From: Hyalangium ruber | Lineage (GTDB): Bacteria > Myxococcota > Myxococcia > Myxococcales > Myxococcaceae | DNA: 64,000 bases | Reading direction: 5' to 3' | Assembly (NCBI RefSeq): GCF_034259325.1 | Contig: NZ_JAXIVS010000002.1 | Coordinates: 558,001-622,000, forward strand | Shown: positions 1 through 8,526 of the stretch, piece after piece | How the letters are laid out: each line of letters opens with the position of its first letter | Position numbering within the stretch: position 1 is the stretch's first letter | The notes under the pieces: generated by a model | What the model was told of the DNA's origin: nothing | The model's input: only the letters and a program-made list of their open reading frames with translations | Database searches by the model: none | Translations under genes and position numbers: made by a program

Positions 1-334
1 AGGAAGGTGCCGTTGGTGGAGTTGAGGTCCACCAGCAGGTAGCCGCGCTCGGTGTACTGAATCTCGAAGTGGTGGCGGCTGGCGGTGCGGTCCTCCACGA
101 GGACCAGGTCGTTCTGCGGGTGGGCGCCCACGCGCAGCCGCTCCTTGTCCGTCACGAGCTGGCGCCCCTCGTCCGGGCCGGACGAGACGTGCAGACGGCA
201 CTTGTGCAGCTTGACGGTGGTGCGGTGGTCCATCACCAGCGTGTGGCTGGGGGCTTGCGGCACGCTGCCCAGGTCGACGCCGACGTCTCCTGGGTTGGTG
301 CCAATGTCGTCCGGGTGCGGTCCGTGGGGGCTCA
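1..334 (-). CDS. FHA-domain regulator, probably sigma-54 activator (N-terminal part; cut by window edge)
   Basis: The first 111 codons of a gene that runs off the left edge. The start is the ATG at 334, facing away from the rimK-like gene. Residues about 40-111 form a forkhead-associated (FHA) domain, which binds phosphothreonine: the motif RVGAHPQNDLVL is followed by SRHHFEI and then DLNSTNGTF, the hallmark FHA pattern. In myxobacteria an N-terminal FHA domain preceded by a short disordered head is most often joined to a sigma-54 (NtrC-type) AAA+ domain and a helix-turn-helix, so that is the best guess. The rest of the protein is outside the window, so the effector domain is inference. Confidence 0.8.
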
Positions 335-413
335 TCCGCCCCGGAGGATAGCAAACGGAGCCGTCAAGGCTGCTCGGCTGCTGCCCTGCTCGTGCTAGGC
401 TTCGCCGCCCTCC

Positions 414-1430
414 ATGCCCCCCCGCAAGGCGAAGACGAAGAAGGCGCGAGCTCCGGCTCGCCCCGAGACGCCCGAGAGCGCTGTCGCGCCCGAGCCCCGC
501 CCTGCCCGCCGCCGCGCGAAGAAGACCGTGGTCATCCTCTCGCGCAAGCGCGCGCTGTACTCCACGCGCAGGCTGGTGGAGGCCATCAAGCAGCATGGGC
601 ACCGGCCGCTGGTGCTCGACACGCTGCGCTGCAGCATGATCCTCGCCAAGAGCCAGCCGCGGATGATGTATCGCGGGGTGGAGATCCGCGGCGTGGACGT
701 GGTGATTCCGCGGATCGGCGCCTCCATCACCGCCTACGGGCTGGCGGTGGTGACGCACTTCGACATGATGGGCATACCGGTGGTGAACGGGGCGCAGTCC
801 ATCGCCCGGAGCCGGGACAAGCTGCGGTGCCTGCAGCACCTCACGCGCGCGGGGCTGGACATGCCGCGCACGGTGATGGCGCATGACCGCAGCAACGTGC
901 GCAAGCTGGTCGAGGAGGTAGGAGGGCTGCCCCTCATCATCAAGCTCATCCGGGGCACGCAAGGCGTGGGAGTGATGATCGCCCACACGCTGCCGGAGGT
1001 GCAGACCATCGTCGACACCTTCTGGGACCTGGGCCAGGAGATCGTGCTCCAGGAGTTCGTCGCCGAGAGCAAGGGCCGAGACGTGCGCGCCCTGGTGGTG
1101 GGGGAGCGGGTGGTGGGGGCGATGCGGCGACAAGCACAGAAGGAAGGCGAGTTCCGCTCGAACATCCACCGGGGCGGAGAGGGACAGCCCATCCGGCTGC
1201 CTCCTTCCTATGTAGAAGCGGCAGTGACAGCGGCCCGCACCATCGGTCTGGGTATCGCGGGGGTGGACATGCTGGAGGGCAACGCCGGCCCGCGCCTGAT
1301 GGAGATCAACTCCAGCCCGGGTTTCGAGGGGCTGGAGAAGGCCACGGGGCAGGACATCGCCGGTTTCATGGTGGAGTACGCGCTGGCCTTCTCGGAGGGC
1401 AAGCAGGTCAGCACGGTGAGCGGCAGGTAA
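414..1430 (+). CDS. rimK: RimK-like ATP-grasp ligase
   Basis: A 338-residue ATP-grasp enzyme of the RimK family, which joins glutamate to the C-terminus of ribosomal protein S6 or makes similar amide bonds. Visible: a RimK-type N-terminal domain from about residue 38 (VVILSRKRALYSTRRLVEA), the SRDKLRCLQHL segment, the nucleotide-binding KLIRGTQGVGVM loop, and the metal-binding LMEINSSPGFEG motif near the end. The first 37 residues are an added Lys/Arg/Pro/Ala-rich tail not found in Escherichia coli RimK. It stands alone, divergent from the FHA gene across 79 bp. No small peptide gene lies next to it, so a role in RiPP modification is unlikely; the exact substrate is not shown by the sequence. 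Confidence 0.85.
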   Translation: MPPRKAKTKKARAPARPETPESAVAPEPRPARRRAKKTVVILSRKRALYSTRRLVEAIKQHGHRPLVLDTLRCSMILAKSQPRMMYRGVEIRGVDVVIPRIGASITAYGLAVVTHFDMMGIPVVNGAQSIARSRDKLRCLQHLTRAGLDMPRTVMAHDRSNVRKLVEEVGGLPLIIKLIRGTQGVGVMIAHTLPEVQTIVDTFWDLGQEIVLQEFVAESKGRDVRALVVGERVVGAMRRQAQKEGEFRSNIHRGGEGQPIRLPPSYVEAAVTAARTIGLGIAGVDMLEGNAGPRLMEINSSPGFEGLEKATGQDIAGFMVEYALAFSEGKQVSTVSGR

Positions 1431-1562
1431 GCAGCGGTGTGGTGAGGGGTTACCGGGCGTACGAGCCCTCCACTTGGTGGATCCTGCGGGAATGAGCGTA
1501 GCGATCCCTTTGTCAGGGGGATTGGCAGTTGGGATCCGCCCCTCTAATCTGGGCGCCTCCGA

Positions 1563-2240
1563 ATGAGAGCCCTGCTGCCAAAGCCGCTGCAGATCACCGT
1601 CTACCAGGATGTGCTGTGCGCCTGGTGTTACCTCGCCGACCTGCGCCTGGACACCCTCCGGCACGAGTTTGGCGACGCCGTTCGCTGGCGCGTGCGCCCC
1701 TATCCGCTGCGTATCCAGGACACGCTGCCCACGGAGCGCGAGCTACGTGGGCTGTCCGAGGAAGTGCAACGGGCCAAGGGCGAGCCAGAGACCCTGGCGC
1801 GACAGCTGTCCACGGACTTGTGGTTGGCGGGAGATCCGCCCCGCTCGAGTCTGCCAGGACTGGCGGCGCTGGAAGCGGCGCGACTCCAAGGCCCCCAGGC
1901 GCGAGTGTTCCTCGCGCGGGCCATGCAACGCGCGGCGCTGGAGCAAGGCGTGAACGTGTCGCGCACCGACGTGGTGTTCGAGCTGGCCAGCCGCGTGGGG
2001 TTGTCGATGAACGACTTCTCCGCGGCGTACCACTCGGAAGAGACACGGCGGCTCATCCTCGATGAGCACCGGCTGGCCGCGAGCCGGGGCGTGCGCGGCG
2101 TGCCCACGCTGGTCATCGGCGGCCGGTGGATGGTGTGCGGCCTGCGCGATGTGTCCGAGTACCGCGAGCACATCCTCACCTGCCTGGGCAAGCTGGCCGC
2201 GCCCCGCTCGGGTGGCTCGTCCGAGCGGTTGGTACACTGA
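1563..2240 (+). CDS. DsbA-family thioredoxin-fold oxidoreductase
   Basis: 225 residues of the DsbA/FrnE/HCCA-isomerase superfamily. A CAWC redox motif (CxxC) sits at about residues 16-19 within QDVLCAWCYLADLRL, as in FrnE-type proteins, and the fold closes with RGVRGVPTLVIGGRWMVCG, which contains the cis-proline (GVPT) next to the active site. There is no signal peptide, so it probably acts in the cytoplasm on thiols or glutathione conjugates. It stands alone and ends in a strong hairpin (2252-2271). A FrnE-like role is the best guess; the substrate is unknown. Confidence 0.8.
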   Translation: MRALLPKPLQITVYQDVLCAWCYLADLRLDTLRHEFGDAVRWRVRPYPLRIQDTLPTERELRGLSEEVQRAKGEPETLARQLSTDLWLAGDPPRSSLPGLAALEAARLQGPQARVFLARAMQRAALEQGVNVSRTDVVFELASRVGLSMNDFSAAYHSEETRRLILDEHRLAASRGVRGVPTLVIGGRWMVCGLRDVSEYREHILTCLGKLAAPRSGGSSERLVH

Positions 2241-2251
2241 AGCCAGCGAGG

Positions 2252-2271
2252 GGGGCGCGCCTTCGCGCCCC
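2252..2271. terminator. hairpin between convergent genes
   Basis: A perfect 8-bp stem GGGGCGCG/CGCGCCCC with a CCTT loop lies 12 bases past the stop of the DsbA-family gene and 16 bases past the stop of the convergent membrane-protein gene. There is no T-run, but position and symmetry fit a bidirectional terminator in a GC-rich genome. Confidence 0.6.
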
Positions 2272-2286
2272 GCCTCCGCGCTCACC

Positions 2287-3216
2287 TCAACGCTCGACGT
2301 TCTCCCCGGTGCTGAGCGCCAGGTAGAGGCCCGCCGTCAGCAGGTAGGCCATCCCCGACGCGGGGATGGCGCCGACGCAGCAGGCGAGGACGCCGGCCAG
2401 AACGACCAGGCCCTGCACGAACATGACGCCGAAGATGGAGGGGCGCTCGCCTTGCGCGTAGGCGTAGCAGCGGCGCAGCAGCTCCATGGGCGATGGCGCG
2501 TCATCCCGCATGGCCATCTCTGGCTGGAGAAACACGAGCGGCAGCAAGAAGTAGATCAGCGGAATGAGGACCAGCACACCGGCGCCAATGGCGATGAAGG
2601 GCGCCGCCTCCGAGCCGACGAAGTAGATGATCCCGGCGACAATGCCCGCGATGGCTCCGATGGGGACGATGGAGATGAGGACCACGAGCAACGTGGTCAG
2701 CAGATAGGTCCACACCTTGTGGAACTGGCTGAACAGCCGCTCGATGTTCGCGCGTTGCCCCTGCAGTACTTCTATCAGCATCCGCATGAGGCCCAGCCCC
2801 AGCAGGCCCTGCACCACGGTCTGGACGATGGCCGCCGCGATGGAGAGGACGACGGTGAGCACCTGACTTTCCAGCAGGGTGCCGACGGCCGGGAGGAGCT
2901 GCGCCATCATCTGGACGACGAAGCTGATGCCTCCAAAGATGAGGACCGCCGCGGAGATCATCAGCCAGTCGCGCTTGAAGACCTCGAAGCAGTAGTTCCA
3001 CAGCGCGCTGAAGTTCCAGTTCTCCCGCGTCAGCGGGAAGGCCGACCCGGCCCCCATGCGCTGCTGGCAGGTGGGGCAGACGGACTGGGCGCCCTCCTGG
3101 GTACACTGCGCGCACATGAAGTTGCCACACCGGGTGCAAGTCCCCGCGGCCGGCTGATCCGGGTGCAGGGCGCAGTGCGCGCCGTAGCCGGTACCCCCAA
3201 AGTCCGTCTGCGCCAT
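2287..3216 (-). CDS. zinc-ribbon/B-box polytopic membrane protein
   Basis: 309 residues from the ATG at 3216; the frame stays open upstream, but the extension is Pro/Gly-rich without a conserved look. Residues 15-50 carry a cysteine/histidine array (C15, H18, C27, C30, C35, C38, C47, C50) resembling a B-box-type zinc-binding domain. The rest has about six hydrophobic segments separated by a basic loop, similar in look to the glycerophosphodiesterase membrane-domain/DUF975-type proteins common in myxobacteria. The zinc domain should face the cytoplasm. Function unknown. Confidence 0.7.
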   Translation of the reverse strand: MAQTDFGGTGYGAHCALHPDQPAAGTCTRCGNFMCAQCTQEGAQSVCPTCQQRMGAGSAFPLTRENWNFSALWNYCFEVFKRDWLMISAAVLIFGGISFVVQMMAQLLPAVGTLLESQVLTVVLSIAAAIVQTVVQGLLGLGLMRMLIEVLQGQRANIERLFSQFHKVWTYLLTTLLVVLISIVPIGAIAGIVAGIIYFVGSEAAPFIAIGAGVLVLIPLIYFLLPLVFLQPEMAMRDDAPSPMELLRRCYAYAQGERPSIFGVMFVQGLVVLAGVLACCVGAIPASGMAYLLTAGLYLALSTGENVER

Positions 3217-3410
3217 CGTCCCTCTCCTGGCTAAAGCCCCTATATCCCAGGGTTTGGAGCCCCCTCCAAGCAAGAGACCGCCCGTGTAGGCGCCCGCGGT
3301 ACACCCAGACCTGGGGACAGGCCCCCGGGGACTTGAATTTCCCCCCGATCTGCTCGTCTGCTCGGGTGTCATCAGCGGGCCGGAAGTTCCTGGCCTGGGA
3401 GAACCCTCAA

Positions 3411-4595
3411 ATGCCTCGCCTACTCGCACTGCTCGCGCCGTTGGCCCTGGTCGCAGGTACCGGCTGCGTCGTCACGCCGTACCACGGCCACACCCGGACC
3501 ACCTCCTATCGCACGGTCGAGGTCGTCCAGTACCACTATGCCGGTGCCCACCCCATTACCGGCGGGGGCGGTTGGTGCGTTGATGACTACGCCCACGTCC
3601 ACGACTACGCGCCGGAGCATCAGCACTACGTCCACACGAACAACGTGTACACGTACCGGGGCCCGCGGACAGTGTGGTACCTGGACTACCACCCGAACGA
3701 GTCGGGCGGGTACTGCAACCACAACGGCCGGCACTACCACGACTACTACCCGCGCCAGGGCAACGGCTGGACGTACGCGTGGGACCGCAGCCGCGAGGTC
3801 TACGTCTACAACACGCCCCGCGGTACGCATGGCGCCTCGCCCGCTCCGGGCTACTCCTCCTCGCGCCCGAACTACCCCGCGCCCAGCCAGCCGGCGCCTC
3901 CGCCGAACAACGGCGGTGGTTGGAACCGGCCTCCTCCGAGCGGCGTCGGCCACGGCTCTCCGTCGCGCCCGCCGGGTGGTGGCTGGGGCAACCCCTCGCC
4001 CCCGAGCGGTGGCGGCAGCTACCCGACGCCTCCTCCCCCGAGCGGCGGCGGCAACAACGGTGGCGGCTACAACGGCGGTAACGGCGGCGGCAACAACGGC
4101 GGTGGCTGGGGCAGCCCTCCTCCTGGCAACGGCAACGGCGGCGGCAACAACGGTGGCGGCAACAACGGCGGTGGCTACGGCGGCGGTAACGGCGGTGGCA
4201 ACAACGGCGGTGGTAACGGCGGCGGCAATGGCGGCGGCAACGGTGGTGGTAACAACGGCGGCGGCTACGGCGGTGGTAACGGCGGCGGCAACAACGGCGG
4301 CGGCAACGGTGGTGGCAACAACGGCGGCGGCAACGGCGGTGGCTGGGGCAACCCGGGTGGTGGCAACGGCAACGGGAACGGCAACGGCAACGGCGGCAAT
4401 GGGAATGGCAACGGGAACGGCAACGGCAACCACGGCGGTGGCTGGGGCAACCCGGGTAACGGTGGCGGCGGCGGCAACAACCCCGGCAACAGCAACGGCA
4501 ACAGCAACGGCAACGGCGGCCGGGGTGGTAGCTGGGGCGGCGGGAGCCGGGGCAAGTCGTCCTCCTCCTCGTCGGGTTCCAACAGCCGCTGGTAG
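3411..4595 (+). CDS. secreted Gly/Asn-rich protein, probable lipoprotein
   Basis: 394 residues from the ATG at 3411. A signal peptide (MPRLLALLAPLALVAGTGC) ends in a cysteine, but the lipobox is weak because Gly is at -3. Residues about 20-140 are rich in Tyr and His (repeated HDY, HYH and YHNY-like motifs), which could bind metal. From about residue 160 to the end the protein is low complexity: Pro/Ser-rich blocks, then GGGNNGGGN and GNGNGN repeats, and a C-terminal serine run. Two hairpins follow the gene. It is likely surface-exposed or part of the extracellular matrix; that is inferred from composition only. No family was recognised. Confidence 0.7.
   Translation: MPRLLALLAPLALVAGTGCVVTPYHGHTRTTSYRTVEVVQYHYAGAHPITGGGGWCVDDYAHVHDYAPEHQHYVHTNNVYTYRGPRTVWYLDYHPNESGGYCNHNGRHYHDYYPRQGNGWTYAWDRSREVYVYNTPRGTHGASPAPGYSSSRPNYPAPSQPAPPPNNGGGWNRPPPSGVGHGSPSRPPGGGWGNPSPPSGGGSYPTPPPPSGGGNNGGGYNGGNGGGNNGGGWGSPPPGNGNGGGNNGGGNNGGGYGGGNGGGNNGGGNGGGNGGGNGGGNNGGGYGGGNGGGNNGGGNGGGNNGGGNGGGWGNPGGGNGNGNGNGNGGNGNGNGNGNGNHGGGWGNPGNGGGGGNNPGNSNGNSNGNGGRGGSWGGGSRGKSSSSSSGSNSRW
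4035..4530. repeat. GGC/AAC short tandem repeat tract
   Basis: Degenerate 3- to 12-base units built from GGC, GGT and AAC codons encode the Gly/Asn tail of the preceding secreted protein. Units such as GGCGGCAACAAC recur many times. Such tracts can change length by slippage in multiples of three without breaking the frame. Confidence 0.85.
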
Positions 4596-4597
4596 TT

Positions 4598-4645
4598 GAC
4601 CGTCCGCAACGGGACGGTCGCTGGCGGGGTGGATTGCCACCCCGC
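4598..4645 (+). terminator. double hairpin after the Gly/Asn-rich protein gene
   Basis: Two perfect stems follow the stop codon. The first is GACCGTCC/GGACGGTC (4598-4605 with 4612-4619). The second is GCGGGGTGG/CCACCCCGC with an ATTG loop (4624-4632 with 4637-4645). They end 28 bases before the next start, so they could also lie in that gene's leader. Termination is the simplest reading. Confidence 0.6.
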
Positions 4646-4673
4646 TGGCGCGTGAGAATCTTGGCGGGCAGTC

Positions 4674-5531
4674 ATGAAGCAACCGTGCCTGCTCGCTTGC
4701 TGTGCCCTCCTCGGACTGAGCCTGACCGCCTGTGGCGGCGACTCCATGCCGGACCCGGGTACGCGCACCGAAGACGCCCAGACCGTCGATCTGGAGAGCC
4801 TCTTCATCACCGTGCGCGGTCGGGTGGACCTGCTCCCTGAAGCCGCGCGACTCCTGGCGGATCAGGGCCAGCCCCCGCCAACGCTCGGCGGTCTTCCCCT
4901 CTCCATCGAAGAGCCGTTGCGTGTGGGGGTGAACGATCCGGCCGCCACGTTTGGCACCGGCACGCTCGCCGAGGACGGTGGGTTCTCCGTCCGCGACGTT
5001 CCGGTGAAGGACATCCACCTGAGCCTCGCGGCCCGCTTCGCGCACGAGGGCTTCGTGCCGAGCTCCACCATCGTCTTCGACACGGCCTTCAGCGGCTCAC
5101 GGCCGCGCACCGACATCATCGACGCTCGCGCTTGGGCGCTGCCCTGGGCCTTCCATGACGCGCTCTCGGGCGCGGTGGGCGAGGAAGCCCTGAGGCTCCA
5201 GACCGAGGGCCGGGCGCGTACGCTCCTCGAGGCCGGCTTCCTGCTGGGCCGCGTGGTGGACGCCTCGGGCCAGCCCATCGCCGGCGTCCGCGTACGGATG
5301 GATCAGGGAGCGCTGTCCGACCGGCTCTACTACCCCTCCGAGGACCTGTCCCGCGTGGGGCAAGAGGGAACCAGCGCCAACGGGCTGTTCCTCTATGTCC
5401 ACTCGGGCGGGGACGCGGAGACGTTCCGCCTGAGCGTTCATGGCACGGAGGCGTACCTGTGGCGCAACGCGGGTGCCACGCCGGGGCTCGGCCTGGTGCT
5501 CACCCTCTACCCGGGGACCTACGCTCCCTGA
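4674..5531 (+). CDS. lipoprotein with carboxypeptidase-regulatory-like domain
   Basis: 285 residues with a clean lipoprotein signal (LSLTAC, cysteine 20). The mature part looks like a beta-sandwich protein. The segment LGRVVDASGQPIAGVRVRMD (about residues 190-210) is typical of carboxypeptidase-regulatory-like/transthyretin-type domains, which are found in many myxobacterial surface lipoproteins and are thought to bind partner proteins or glycans. It follows the Gly/Asn-rich secreted protein in the same direction, 78 bp apart but separated by two hairpins, so co-transcription is doubtful. No catalytic residues seen; function unknown. Confidence 0.7.
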   Translation: MKQPCLLACCALLGLSLTACGGDSMPDPGTRTEDAQTVDLESLFITVRGRVDLLPEAARLLADQGQPPPTLGGLPLSIEEPLRVGVNDPAATFGTGTLAEDGGFSVRDVPVKDIHLSLAARFAHEGFVPSSTIVFDTAFSGSRPRTDIIDARAWALPWAFHDALSGAVGEEALRLQTEGRARTLLEAGFLLGRVVDASGQPIAGVRVRMDQGALSDRLYYPSEDLSRVGQEGTSANGLFLYVHSGGDAETFRLSVHGTEAYLWRNAGATPGLGLVLTLYPGTYAP

Positions 5532-5585
5532 GCGGTCCCTTCCGGGGGTATGACCGTGCGCACGAGCGCCCCGTGAGCCCCGCGC

Positions 5586-6695
5586 TCAGCGGGACGCGAA
5601 CCACCGGGGCAGCCAGTCCGGGCCCTTCGCCGTGGTGAGGCGCGTCTGCCCGCTGCCATCGGCGCGCATCAGCCACAGGTCCACGTCGTTCTGTCGCTCG
5701 GCCACGAACACCAGGTACTTGCCGTCCGGACTCCACGCCGGCGAGTCGTCCCGGCTCTTGCCGTCCGTGAGCGCCACCGGCTCGCCGCCTTCCACGCTGG
5801 CCACCCAGATGCGGCTCTTGCTGGCCGGCAGGCGCTCCACGAAGGCCACCTTCTGGCTGTCGGGGCTCCACACCAGCTCGCGCTCCTCGCCCTGGACGGT
5901 CTTGCCGGACAGCACGCGCAGCTGCGTCCCATCCGGCCGCACCACGTAGTAACGGTCCCGGCCCTCGCGGTTGCTGATGAACGAGAGCCACTTGCCGTCC
6001 GGGCTCCAGCGCGGCTCGCGGTCCTCCTGGAAGAAGGCGGTGATGCGGCGCTCGTTCGTGCCGTCCGCGCGCATCACGTAAATCTCCGGGTCGCCCTCCT
6101 TGCTGCACACGAAGGCGATCTCCGTCCCGTCCGGAGAGACGGACGGCTCGAAGCACCCCTGGGGCGCCGTCGTCAGCCGCTGCTCCTGCGCGTCCGGCTT
6201 CGCCTCGATGCGCACCAGGTCGCTGAAGTTCTGCGCGTCCGACTCGGCCACCAGCCAGCGCCCATCCGGCGACCAGCTCGGGTTGCGCGCGCGCGCCCGA
6301 GGCGCGTTGAGCGGCACCGGCGCCGCCGAGCCATCCAGCGGCTGCAGGCGCATCTGCTCCAGGTGCAGCCCGTCCACGGTACGCGAGGCGATGACCAGCA
6401 GCGTCTTGCCGTCCGGAGACGGTGCCACCGGGAAGTCATCCTCCTCGGGGCTCTTGGTGAGCTGCGTCTCCTCACCCGTCGGCTTCACCAGCCAGACGTC
6501 CTTCTGCGTCGCCCGCTCCGAAATGAAGGAGATGACGCCGGGGATGGCCCGCCGCTCCTCCTCGGTGAGCGGACCGACGCCGGTCGCCCCGCGGCCACAC
6601 GAGCCCGCGCGACAACCGGCGCCAAGCAGGGCGAGCGCGGCAACCCACCGCGCCCACCCACGCCAGGGACGAGAGGTATCGAAGCCCTGGCTCAT
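5586..6695 (-). CDS. TolB-like beta-propeller protein
   Basis: About 369 residues from the ATG at 6695 (a GTG at 6698 is also possible). An N-terminal hydrophobic signal ends in LLGAGC, a possible but weak lipobox. The body is a row of WD40-like/TolB propeller blades, shown by the recurring SPDGK, SPDGT and W(S/A)PD motifs, at least six times. Such proteins act as periplasmic or surface scaffolds. The start lies within 5 bases of the stop of the amidase gene, so the two form an operon and may work together at the cell wall. No enzyme motif is visible. Confidence 0.75.
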   Translation of the reverse strand: MSQGFDTSRPWRGWARWVAALALLGAGCRAGSCGRGATGVGPLTEEERRAIPGVISFISERATQKDVWLVKPTGEETQLTKSPEEDDFPVAPSPDGKTLLVIASRTVDGLHLEQMRLQPLDGSAAPVPLNAPRARARNPSWSPDGRWLVAESDAQNFSDLVRIEAKPDAQEQRLTTAPQGCFEPSVSPDGTEIAFVCSKEGDPEIYVMRADGTNERRITAFFQEDREPRWSPDGKWLSFISNREGRDRYYVVRPDGTQLRVLSGKTVQGEERELVWSPDSQKVAFVERLPASKSRIWVASVEGGEPVALTDGKSRDDSPAWSPDGKYLVFVAERQNDVDLWLMRADGSGQTRLTTAKGPDWLPRWFASR

Positions 6696-6699
6696 CACG

Positions 6700-8298
6700 C
6701 TAGCGAACGCGGATGGCGTCGGCGATGACGTAGGAGCCCGCGCCCGTCCAGCGGCTCAGCTGCACCTTGTTCCAGCCGGCCGGGAAGCTCCAGGCGCCCA
6801 GCGTGTTCCAGGTGCCGCCGCCCGTCTGCTGGTTCACGTTCACCGTGGCCAGCTTCGTGCCCGCCGCGTTCCAGATGATGAACGGAGCCGTCGTGGAGCG
6901 GTCCGTGGCCGAGGTCCACCACGCGTCGATGGTCTTGGTCGCCGGGGCCGACAGGTAGAAGTAGAAGGTCGCCGGATCCGACACCGCCTCGGTGGGCGCC
7001 GCGTAGTAGCCCGAGCCGTAGTAGCCACCCACGTTCGTGGACGAGGTCCAGTTCGCGGAGACCTCGACGTAGCCCGCCGCCGTGTTGTTGTTGGCGTTGT
7101 TGCTGTCGATCACCAGGCCCGTGGTGGTCGTGCCGCAGAAGGAGTTGATCTTGCTGATGTAGGTCGACCACGGCCAGTTGGGACCCGGGTCCGTGCGGGT
7201 GGCCGGCTGCAGCCGCCCGTGCGCCACGATGTGGTAGCTGTCGCGCAGGATGCCCCGGTCACGCGAGATGTCGCACGAGAGCCGGGCCGAGGCGTCGATC
7301 TGCCCCGTGGGGAAGGACGTCTGGCTGGCGAAGCCAGCGTGCTCGATGCCCACCGAGAAGTTGTTCACCGACACGCCGTTGAGCCCGCAGTCCTTGCTGC
7401 CGTTGAGGCTGCAGTCATACGAGGCGCCGATGTGCCAGCCACGGTTGGCCTCGCCCACCAGCTGCGAGATCTCGCTACCGGTCTCGTTCACCACGTAGTG
7501 GGCGCTCACGCCCGAGGCGGAGTTGGCCAGCCAGCTCCAGCAGCTCGAGTAGCTGCCTTCGCAGGTGTGGATGATGATCATCGAGATGTCGGTGCCCGTG
7601 GGGCGCGCGTTGTAGTTGGGCGAGGGGCGCCAGATGGACGCCGCGTAGTCGGGGCCCGAGGCCATGGCGCGCGCGGCGGGCAGCTCGAACTTCGCCTCCA
7701 CCTGCGCGGGCATGATGGACGCCAGCACCTGGCCATCCAGACCCTCGGCCACCACGCCATTGCGCAGCGTGGCGTACACTTCCTTGTGGATGTACTCGGC
7801 CTGCGCCTCGGCGAGGGTGATGCCGCTGAAGCCGGCCACCGCGGGGGCCCAGGCGCCCACGTCCGCGCGGTCCAGCTTCAGCTCGTCCGCGTGCGCCGAC
7901 AGCAGCGCCGCGCCAGCGCGGATGTTGGCCCGCGCGTCGCTCTTGGCCTGCGCCACCGACACCCCGGCGAGCGCAGCACCCCGCTCCAGCCGCTCACCGC
8001 GCAGCGCCATCACGCCGAAGGCGGCCGGCATGCCGTCGAACTCCTCCTCACCGCTCACCATCTGCCAACGCGTCTCCGTGAAGGAGATGGCCTTGAGCAG
8101 GTCGGCCGGCACGTTGAAGTCGCGCGCGGCCTCGTCGAACAGCGGATCCAGCTGGCCTTCGGTGCCACGGCCAGCGGCGTCCTTGGCCGCATCGGCGATG
8201 GCGGAGGGGTTCTGCGACTCCGGGCTCTGCTGGGGATCGCATGCAGCCAGGGAAAGGGCCGCGGCAGCGGTCGCGAGCGCGTTGCGCAACGTGTACAT
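6700..8298 (-). CDS. N-acetylmuramoyl-L-alanine amidase, multidomain lipoprotein
   Basis: 532 residues with a good lipobox (LSLAAC). Residues about 50-190 resemble the helical lytic-transglycosylase-like domain ([18 protein letters not shown], with the Glu of the SLT fold), although the catalytic set cannot be confirmed. Residues about 230-390 are an Amidase_2 (PGRP-like) zinc amidase: [27 protein letters not shown] and [16 protein letters not shown] give the zinc-binding histidines. The C-terminal 140 residues (DSNNANN, then [16 protein letters not shown], ending VIADAIRVR) match the golvesin/xanthan-lyase-type CBD seen in myxobacterial secreted enzymes. It should cut the stem peptide from peptidoglycan at the outer membrane or in prey. 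First gene of an operon with the TolB-like gene. Confidence 0.88.
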   Translation of the reverse strand: MYTLRNALATAAAALSLAACDPQQSPESQNPSAIADAAKDAAGRGTEGQLDPLFDEAARDFNVPADLLKAISFTETRWQMVSGEEEFDGMPAAFGVMALRGERLERGAALAGVSVAQAKSDARANIRAGAALLSAHADELKLDRADVGAWAPAVAGFSGITLAEAQAEYIHKEVYATLRNGVVAEGLDGQVLASIMPAQVEAKFELPAARAMASGPDYAASIWRPSPNYNARPTGTDISMIIIHTCEGSYSSCWSWLANSASGVSAHYVVNETGSEISQLVGEANRGWHIGASYDCSLNGSKDCGLNGVSVNNFSVGIEHAGFASQTSFPTGQIDASARLSCDISRDRGILRDSYHIVAHGRLQPATRTDPGPNWPWSTYISKINSFCGTTTTGLVIDSNNANNNTAAGYVEVSANWTSSTNVGGYYGSGYYAAPTEAVSDPATFYFYLSAPATKTIDAWWTSATDRSTTAPFIIWNAAGTKLATVNVNQQTGGGTWNTLGAWSFPAGWNKVQLSRWTGAGSYVIADAIRVR

Positions 8299-8395
8299 GG
8301 AGACTCCTTGGGGGGGGATAAACTCGGCGGGACCTCTTTAGCACCAGTCGTGCCAAACATGCTTCCCTCGGAAACCCCGCCTATCTATGGCCCAA

Positions 8396-8415
8396 GTGGA
8401 GCATCCATGCTCCAC
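8396..8415. promoter_or_regulatory. perfect palindrome in the amidase/phosphoesterase divergent region
   Basis: Arms GTGGAGCAT and ATGCTCCAC with a CC centre form a perfect 20-bp inverted repeat. An A+T-richer patch follows (about 8424-8460) with a second pair of arms, CCTGTTT and AAACAGG, 17 bases apart. The position, about 100 bases from each start, fits a promoter/operator region. No known binding protein is assigned. Confidence 0.4.
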
Positions 8416-8526
8416 CTACCTGTCCTGTTTTCATACAATCACCGTGTAAACAGGTTTTAACCCCTTCGTCTCCCTGCGGCTTTTCCCACGTTTCTCTTGG
8501 TGGAGGGCTTGGGTATGAGGGGTGGC

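Noticed and set aside
414-1430. The first RimK-like gene as a second graspetide ligase
   Set aside because: No short peptide gene with a Thr/Glu core is next to it, and its motifs are those of ordinary RimK with a basic extension.
3217-3429. An extended N-terminus of the zinc-ribbon membrane protein
   Set aside because: The added 71 residues are Gly/Pro/Ser-rich with no conserved features, and the ATG at 3216 opens just ahead of the cysteine array.
4035-4530. The repetitive tract as a CRISPR array or mobile repeat
   Set aside because: The repeats are codon-based, degenerate and in frame with a secreted protein, without regular spacers.
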